Of a stretch of DNA of 5,519 bases, positions 5,282 to 5,519 are shown one piece after another (position 1 is the stretch's first letter; every line of letters begins with the position of its first letter). Origin of the DNA: Paracoccaceae bacterium. GTDB lineage: Bacteria > Pseudomonadota > Alphaproteobacteria > Rhodobacterales > Rhodobacteraceae. Both the position numbers and the translations under genes were made by a program. The notes beneath the pieces are model-generated. The model was not told the origin of the DNA. It worked only from the letters and a program-made list of their open reading frames with translations, and did not search any database. The stretch covers positions 1 through 5,519 of the forward strand of contig PUNI01000080.1 in NCBI GenBank assembly GCA_003551745.1, given 5' to 3'.

Positions 5282-5519
5282 GTGAGCGAAACGCTGACCA
5301 TCAGGCGCGCGATGCCCGCCGATCTGGCCCGGGTCGACGCGCTTCTGGCCCGCTCCTACCCGCGCCTCTTGGCGGCCGACTACCCGCCCTCGATCATGGT
5401 GACCGCGGTGCCGCTGATCGCGCGGGCCAATCCGAAACTGCTGGCCTCGGGCCGCTATTTCGTGGCCGAGACCGCGGCCGGGGCCATCGTCGCAGCCGGC
5501 GGCTGGAGCACGGAGGCCG
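5282..5519 (+). CDS. GNAT family N-acetyltransferase, 3'-truncated by window edge
   Basis: The first 79 residues of a probable soluble acetyl-CoA-dependent N-acetyltransferase; the frame is still open at the window end. From GTG 5282 it starts MSETLTIRRAMPADLARVDA, the usual first strand and helix of the GNAT fold. It continues LLARSYPRLLAADYP and, from about residue 59, GRYFVAET with GAIVAAGGWS, typical of strands 2-4. The acetyl-CoA motif A (RxxGxG/A) lies beyond the window, so catalysis cannot be checked. ATG 5312 is an alternative start but would remove the TIRRAMPADL strand. It belongs to a different GNAT subgroup from the fusion protein at 3749. Substrate unknown. Support comes from the good fit of the visible half to GNAT proteins. 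Confidence 0.8.
   Translation, partial: MSETLTIRRAMPADLARVDALLARSYPRLLAADYPPSIMVTAVPLIARANPKLLASGRYFVAETAAGAIVAAGGWSTEA

Noticed and set aside
4627..5301. Minus-strand frame covering rpmG
   Set aside because: Antisense to rpmG and to two predicted hairpins; no recognisable protein features.

Overview
The window is very GC-rich (roughly 70%) and tightly packed, with every recognisable gene on the + strand. It reads as chromosomal sequence from an alphaproteobacterium, most likely the Rhodobacterales (Rhodobacter/Paracoccus-like). Grounds are the strong third-position G/C preference, the zinc-free form of ribosomal protein L33, the style of the RNase P RNA, and the Excalibur-tailed lipoprotein and DUF533 protein, which I remember from that group. 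No tRNA, IS element, phage gene or CRISPR array is visible.

Layout: (1) 1-954, the 3' two thirds of gatA, encoding subunit A of the tRNA-dependent amidotransferase. (2) 1013-2441, a two-gene cell-envelope unit: a lipoprotein with a C-terminal Excalibur-like Asp/Cys motif, then, 10 nt later, a zinc N-acetylmuramoyl-L-alanine amidase of AmiD/AmpD type. (3) 2461-2864, the complete RNase P RNA (rnpB), with a promoter whose -35 box lies in the last codons of the amidase gene. (4) 2944-3609, a DUF533/TerB-like protein. (5) 3749-4909, an unusual protein with a GNAT acetyltransferase domain joined to about six membrane helices. Its membrane part resembles a site-2-protease (M50) core whose zinc-binding residues have been replaced. 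Its promoter is placed so that the mRNA would be leaderless. (6) 5044-5211, rpmG (L33), with its own promoter and a clear terminator. (7) 5282 to the window end, the start of a second, soluble GNAT acetyltransferase.

Functionally this is mostly housekeeping: aminoacyl-tRNA editing, tRNA 5' maturation, a ribosomal protein and peptidoglycan turnover. Most transcription units are short and separately promoted. The lipoprotein and amidase probably form one operon. The most unusual item is the GNAT-membrane fusion with an apparently dead M50-like site. I have no database result behind that family assignment; it rests on motif recall and on the order and spacing of the matching segments.
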